Shown: positions 61,101 to 64,000 of the stretch, in pieces
Position numbering within the stretch: position 1 is the stretch's first letter
How the letters are laid out: every line of letters starts with the position of its first letter
Notes under the pieces: generated by a model
What the model was told of the DNA's origin: nothing
Database searches by the model: none
Seen by the model: the letters and a program-made list of their open reading frames with translations, nothing else
DNA from: Amycolatopsis circi
GTDB lineage: Bacteria > Actinomycetota > Actinomycetes > Mycobacteriales > Pseudonocardiaceae
DNA length: 64,000 bases
NCBI RefSeq assembly: GCF_003385235.1
Contig: NZ_PQIA01000010.1
Coordinates: 81,966 to 145,965, forward strand
Reading direction: 5' to 3'
Position numbers and translations under genes: made by a program

Positions 61101-63684
61101 CCGACCCGGTCGGCTCGTCTGACGCGGTCGGCTCGGCCGGCTCGTTGGACGCCTTCGCCTCGTTCGACTCGTTCGCGAGGTCCGCGGCGCGCTCGGCGGC
61201 GTCGGTCTCGTCCTCGGCGTCGGCCTCAGCGGCGTTCAGGAACCACTGCACGGCCTCTTCCTTGCGTCCGGCAGCCTCGAGGTTGTCGGCGTAGGCGTAG
61301 AACAGGCGCGCGCTCCACGGGTCGCGCTTGGCCGCCTGGAGGTCCGGCCCCTGCAGCGAGACGACCGCCGCGTCCAGCTGCCCGAGGTCGCGCCGCGCAC
61401 CCGCCGCGACGATCGCCAGCTCGACCTGGGTCCCCTTGGTGAGCCGTTCCTTGTCGGTCTCCTTGGCGAGGTCCAGAGCGCGCTCCGGACGGCCCAGCGC
61501 GCGCTCGGCGTCCGCGATGATCGCGATGTGCTCGTCGCTGCGCGTCATCCGCCGGACGGCGCGCAGTTCGGACAGCGCTTCCTGCCAGTTGCCCGCGTGG
61601 TAGGCGACCAGCCCGAGCCCTTCGCGCACGATCGGCACGCGCGACGCCTTGGTCTTCGCGTACCGGGCGTGCTCGAGTGCGGCCTCCGGGTCTTCGTCGA
61701 CCAGCCCGCCGGCGGCGACCAGGTGCTTCCCGACGGTCTCCGCGAGCCCCTTCGGCAGGGTCCGCAGCTCGCGGCGGACCTCTTCGTCGAGGTCGGAGAA
61801 CTCGATGTCCTCGGGCAGGTCCGGTGCTTCGAGCAGCTCGCGGGCGAGAGCGGCGTCCTGTTCCTCGACGGTCACCGGCCGCTTGGTGCGGGGACGGTCG
61901 TCCCTGCGGTCGCGACGGTCGCCTCGATCGCCACGGCTGTCGCGGTCTCCACGGTTGTCGCGGCTGGGACGGTTGTCGCGGTTGTCGCGGTTGTCGCGGT
62001 TGTCGCGGTTGTCGCGCTCCCGCCGGTCCGACCGCTCGCCCCGGTCGTCGCGGTTGTCCCGCGAGTCGTCCGCGTCGCGCCGTTCCTGGCCCTCAGCGGC
62101 CTCGACGCTTTCGACCCGGTCCGTCGCGCCCGATACGACCTCAGCGCCGCCCGAGCCCGCAGTCACCTCGTCGACGACCGCGGATTCCTCGGCCGATGGG
62201 GTCTTCTCGACCTCGTCACGCCGCTCCCGGTAACCGTCGTCCTGACGGTCCTTCCGGAAACCGCTGTCGCGCTGGTCCTTGCGGAACCCGCCGGAGTCGC
62301 CGTCCCGGTCACGCCGGAATCCGCCCGAACGCTCGTCCCGACGATCCCCGCCCGGCCGCTTGGCACCGGACCGGTCGTCACGACCGAACCCGCCGGACCG
62401 GTCGTCCCGACGGTCGCCCCGGTAGCCGCCCTCGTCGCGTCGCTCGGTGCGGAAGCCGCCCGAACGATCGTCTCGCTTGTTGTCGCGGAACCCGCCCGGA
62501 CGGTCGTCCCGACGGTCCCCGCGGGGACCGCCTTCGTCGCGCCGGTACCCGCCCGGCCGGTCGTCCCGCTTGTTGTCGCGGAACCCGCCGGAGCGGTCGT
62601 CCCGGCGATCCCCGCGGTAGCCGCCGCGCGAATCGCGATCGCCCGGCTTGCCGCCGCGGTTGTCGCGGTCGCCGTAGCTGCCGCGGTTGTCCCGGTTGTC
62701 CCGGCGGTCGTCGCGATCGTTGCGGAACCCGCGGTCGTCGCGCCGGTCTCCCCGGTTTCCGCCGGAGCGGTCGTCCCGGAATCCACCGGAACTCCGGTTC
62801 CCGCCACGGAATCCGCTGTCGCGCGAACCGCGGTCGTCCCGGTCCCGGTAGCCGCCGGGCTTGCCGCCGCGGTCGTCGCGGTAGCCGCCGCGCGAACCGC
62901 GATCGCCCGGCTTGCCGCCCCGGTTGTCGCGGTCGCCGTAACCGCCACGCCGGTCGTTGTCGCGGAATCCGCCGGATCCGCGCCGATCGTCGCGGAAACC
63001 GCCGCCCTGGGAGTCCTTGCCGCGGTACCCGCCCGACTCGCGCCGGTCGTCGCCGCCCGAGTGACCGCCACGCCGGTCGCCGCCGCCGCGCCGGTCGTCG
63101 TTCCAGCGCCCGCCGGAGCGCTCGCCGTAAGAGGACTTGCCCTGCGGACGCCCGCTGCGGTCGCCGTAGGACTTCCCTTCCGGACGTCCCGAACGGTCGC
63201 CGTAAGACTTGCCGGGCCCGCCCGAGCGCTCGCCGTACGAGGGCCGCCCCTCGGAACGGTTGCCGTAGGACGAGCGTCCCTCCGGACGCCCGGAGCGGTC
63301 GCCGTAGGAGGGCTTGCCGCCGGGTCCGCCGGAGCGGTCGCCGTAGGACTTGCCCTGCGGACGGTCGAACTCGCGCTTGCCGCGGGGGCGGAAGTCGCGG
63401 TCGTCGTCGCGTTTGCCGGCGTATCCGCGCTGTTCGCGGGGGCCGTCGTCGCGGCCGGGGCGGCCGGCGAAGCCGCCGGAACCGCGCGCGCCGTGATCGT
63501 CTCGACGGGGCCGGCCCTGGTGGGCGTTGTCCCGTCCGCCGCGGTCCTGCCGCGCGCCGCGCCGGTCTCCCCGGGGCGCGTCGGACCTGCCGCCGCGGGA
63601 GTCCTGGTCGCGGCGAGCCGACCGACCGGACCCCTCATCCGCTGAGTCTCGTCGACCGAACTCGGACACCTGGCCTCCTGCCAT
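61093..63684 (-). CDS. TPR protein with a very long Arg/Gly/Asp-rich disordered N-terminus
   Basis: 863 residues from ATG at 63684; a TTG two codons upstream is also possible and no strong ribosome site decides. About 590 residues at the N-terminus are built from RDDR, RGG, RDNR and SGGFR repeats with almost no hydrophobic residues. Then from about 620 a TPR-like helical domain follows (EEVRRELRTLPKGLAETVGKHL, AYHAGNWQEALSELRAVRRM, ARRDLGQLDAAVVSL). The C-terminal part corresponds to Rv1691, which lacks a comparable long tail. RG/RD-rich segments bind RNA in many proteins, and the gene lies close to an rRNA operon. It heads the operon with the HAD phosphatase gene, whose start overlaps its stop. 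Confidence 0.85.
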   Translation of the reverse strand: MAGGQVSEFGRRDSADEGSGRSARRDQDSRGGRSDAPRGDRRGARQDRGGRDNAHQGRPRRDDHGARGSGGFAGRPGRDDGPREQRGYAGKRDDDRDFRPRGKREFDRPQGKSYGDRSGGPGGKPSYGDRSGRPEGRSSYGNRSEGRPSYGERSGGPGKSYGDRSGRPEGKSYGDRSGRPQGKSSYGERSGGRWNDDRRGGGDRRGGHSGGDDRRESGGYRGKDSQGGGFRDDRRGSGGFRDNDRRGGYGDRDNRGGKPGDRGSRGGYRDDRGGKPGGYRDRDDRGSRDSGFRGGNRSSGGFRDDRSGGNRGDRRDDRGFRNDRDDRRDNRDNRGSYGDRDNRGGKPGDRDSRGGYRGDRRDDRSGGFRDNKRDDRPGGYRRDEGGPRGDRRDDRPGGFRDNKRDDRSGGFRTERRDEGGYRGDRRDDRSGGFGRDDRSGAKRPGGDRRDERSGGFRRDRDGDSGGFRKDQRDSGFRKDRQDDGYRERRDEVEKTPSAEESAVVDEVTAGSGGAEVVSGATDRVESVEAAEGQERRDADDSRDNRDDRGERSDRRERDNRDNRDNRDNRDNRPSRDNRGDRDSRGDRGDRRDRRDDRPRTKRPVTVEEQDAALARELLEAPDLPEDIEFSDLDEEVRRELRTLPKGLAETVGKHLVAAGGLVDEDPEAALEHARYAKTKASRVPIVREGLGLVAYHAGNWQEALSELRAVRRMTRSDEHIAIIADAERALGRPERALDLAKETDKERLTKGTQVELAIVAAGARRDLGQLDAAVVSLQGPDLQAAKRDPWSARLFYAYADNLEAAGRKEEAVQWFLNAAEADAEDETDAAERAADLANESNEAKASNEPAEPTASDEPTGSDD
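61970..62014. repeat. Five tandem copies of a 9-bp coding repeat
   Basis: CGGTTGTCG repeated five times without change, encoding RDN units on the minus strand inside the disordered region of the TPR protein. A likely site of repeat-number variation. Confidence 0.85.
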
Positions 63685-63708
63685 AGACAACTCTGGAATT
63701 CTGAGGAC

Positions 63709-63741
63709 GGCCCTCCGTACGAGGGCCGATTGACTATCCTA
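63709..63741 (-). promoter_or_regulatory. -10 box and leader hairpin of the TPR protein gene
   Basis: TAGGAT (minus strand, 63741-63736) is a possible -10, and GGCCCTC/GAGGGCC arms (63709-63727) form a hairpin in the roughly 45-base leader before the ATG at 63684. No good -35 is seen. The hairpin could instead end leftover rRNA transcription. Confidence 0.4.
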
Positions 63742-63817
63742 CGGGCCCGTTCGGAGCAACCTCGCGCGGGCGGACCTGTGGCCGGCCCGCGCGCTGCCCG
63801 AGCGGACGCGAACATGA

Positions 63818-63864
63818 GTCTGGGCCCCGGGAGAACCGTGAGGGTTCTCGACCGGGGCCCAGAC
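63818..63864 (-). terminator. Terminator of the rRNA operon
   Basis: Long hairpin GTCTGGGCCCCGG / CCGGGGCCCAGAC with an inner GAGAACC/GGTTCTC pair, starting 12 bases beyond the 3' end of the 5S gene. It has no long T run but has the strength expected at the end of an rRNA operon. Confidence 0.75.
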
Positions 63865-63876
63865 TTCTCAAAGTAA

Positions 63877-63994
63877 GTTCGGCGGTGTCCTACTCTCCCA
63901 CAACCCTTCGGTTGCAGTACCATCGGCGCAGTCAGGCTTAGCTTCCGGGTTCGGAATGGGACCGGGCGTTTCCCTGACGCTAAAACCACCGAAA
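63877..63994 (-). rRNA. rrf: 5S ribosomal RNA
   Basis: 118 bases on the minus strand, 5' TTTCGGTGG and 3' ACCGCCGAAC pairing as helix I. The CATTCCGAACCCGGAAGCTAAG block and the GCGCCGATGGTACTGC and GGGAGAGTAGGAC segments are diagnostic of bacterial 5S rRNA. The ends are set by helix I pairing. The 23S gene should lie right of the window. Confidence 0.95.
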
Positions 63995-64000
63995 CACTCC

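Noticed and set aside
61970..62014. 9-bp tandem repeat considered as a CRISPR-like or origin iteron array
   Set aside because: Unit matches three codons in frame (RDN) inside a repetitive protein; no AT-rich region or DnaA boxes nearby.
61528..63686. Two long plus-strand frames (Val/Ala-rich and Arg-rich) over the TPR protein
   Set aside because: The repeat-rich DNA keeps several frames open at once; only the minus-strand frame continues into a recognisable TPR domain and the conserved gene order.
62163..63989. 608-codon minus-strand frame running from the 5S gene into the TPR gene
   Set aside because: It begins inside the 5S rRNA and is out of frame with the TPR protein.

Overview
The window is high-GC DNA with strong G/C bias at third codon positions, frequent GTG and TTG starts, and -10 boxes of the TANNNT type placed directly before GTG starts. 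The gene order matches an actinobacterium: TPR protein - HAD phosphatase - small protein - tlyA - nadK - recN - steA - steB - pyrG - NUDIX - xerD - parA - scpA - scpB - rluB - cmk - der is the arrangement of the Mycobacterium tuberculosis Rv1691-Rv1713 neighbourhood. The catabolic genes and the intergenic palindrome families point to a Pseudonocardiaceae actinomycete, most likely Amycolatopsis. The genus is an inference, not a measurement.

Left part (1-30 kb) is accessory and metabolic. It opens with the end of a DUF5682/vWA operon (1-3131), then a Baeyer-Villiger-type monooxygenase. Next comes an almost complete oxidative uronate pathway: a Tat-exported polysaccharide lyase (PL8), uronate dehydrogenase, glucarate dehydratase, 5-dehydro-4-deoxyglucarate dehydratase and 2-oxoglutarate-semialdehyde dehydrogenase, with a divergent IclR regulator and two matching 16-bp boxes in the divergent promoter. 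The junction between two genes of this operon has been tandemly copied three times (8963-9416), giving truncated minigenes. Downstream lie an AraC regulator, a maleylacetate reductase/hydroxyquinol dioxygenase fusion and a phenol-type hydroxylase (a resorcinol/hydroxyquinol route), and two paralogous secreted GH95-type glycosidases. At 24.4-29.8 kb an M1 peptidase follows a Pls/PosA-type poly-amino-acid synthetase, the arrangement known from epsilon-poly-lysine producers.

Right part (30-64 kb) is the conserved housekeeping block, all on the minus strand, interrupted by three accessory inserts: 33-37.2 kb (DUF4267, KhtT/KhtU-type K+/H+ antiporter, S15 peptidase), 44.8-52.7 kb (aroA, GntR regulator, NCS1 permease, racemase-family protein, acyltransferase, chitinase) and 55.1-56.2 kb (an SseB-DUF1266 fusion). 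The chromosome maintenance genes (xerD, parA, a small possible DNA-binding protein, scpA, scpB) lie together. The window ends in a 5S rRNA gene on the minus strand, the 3' end of an rRNA operon whose 23S gene lies beyond the right edge.

Non-coding features stand out. Two families of long palindromes recur in gene-end positions (family A at 7456, 13704 and 46151; family B at 24031, 24104, 35199 and 49184). Several starts look leaderless (aroA, pyrG, recN, xerD, khtT). Clear operator-like dyads lie before the NCS1 permease (two TTGGGATCCCAA boxes), the DUF4267 gene (a nested dyad centred on 33068) and the chitinase (a DasR-like site). No tRNA, insertion sequence, CRISPR array or prophage was seen.
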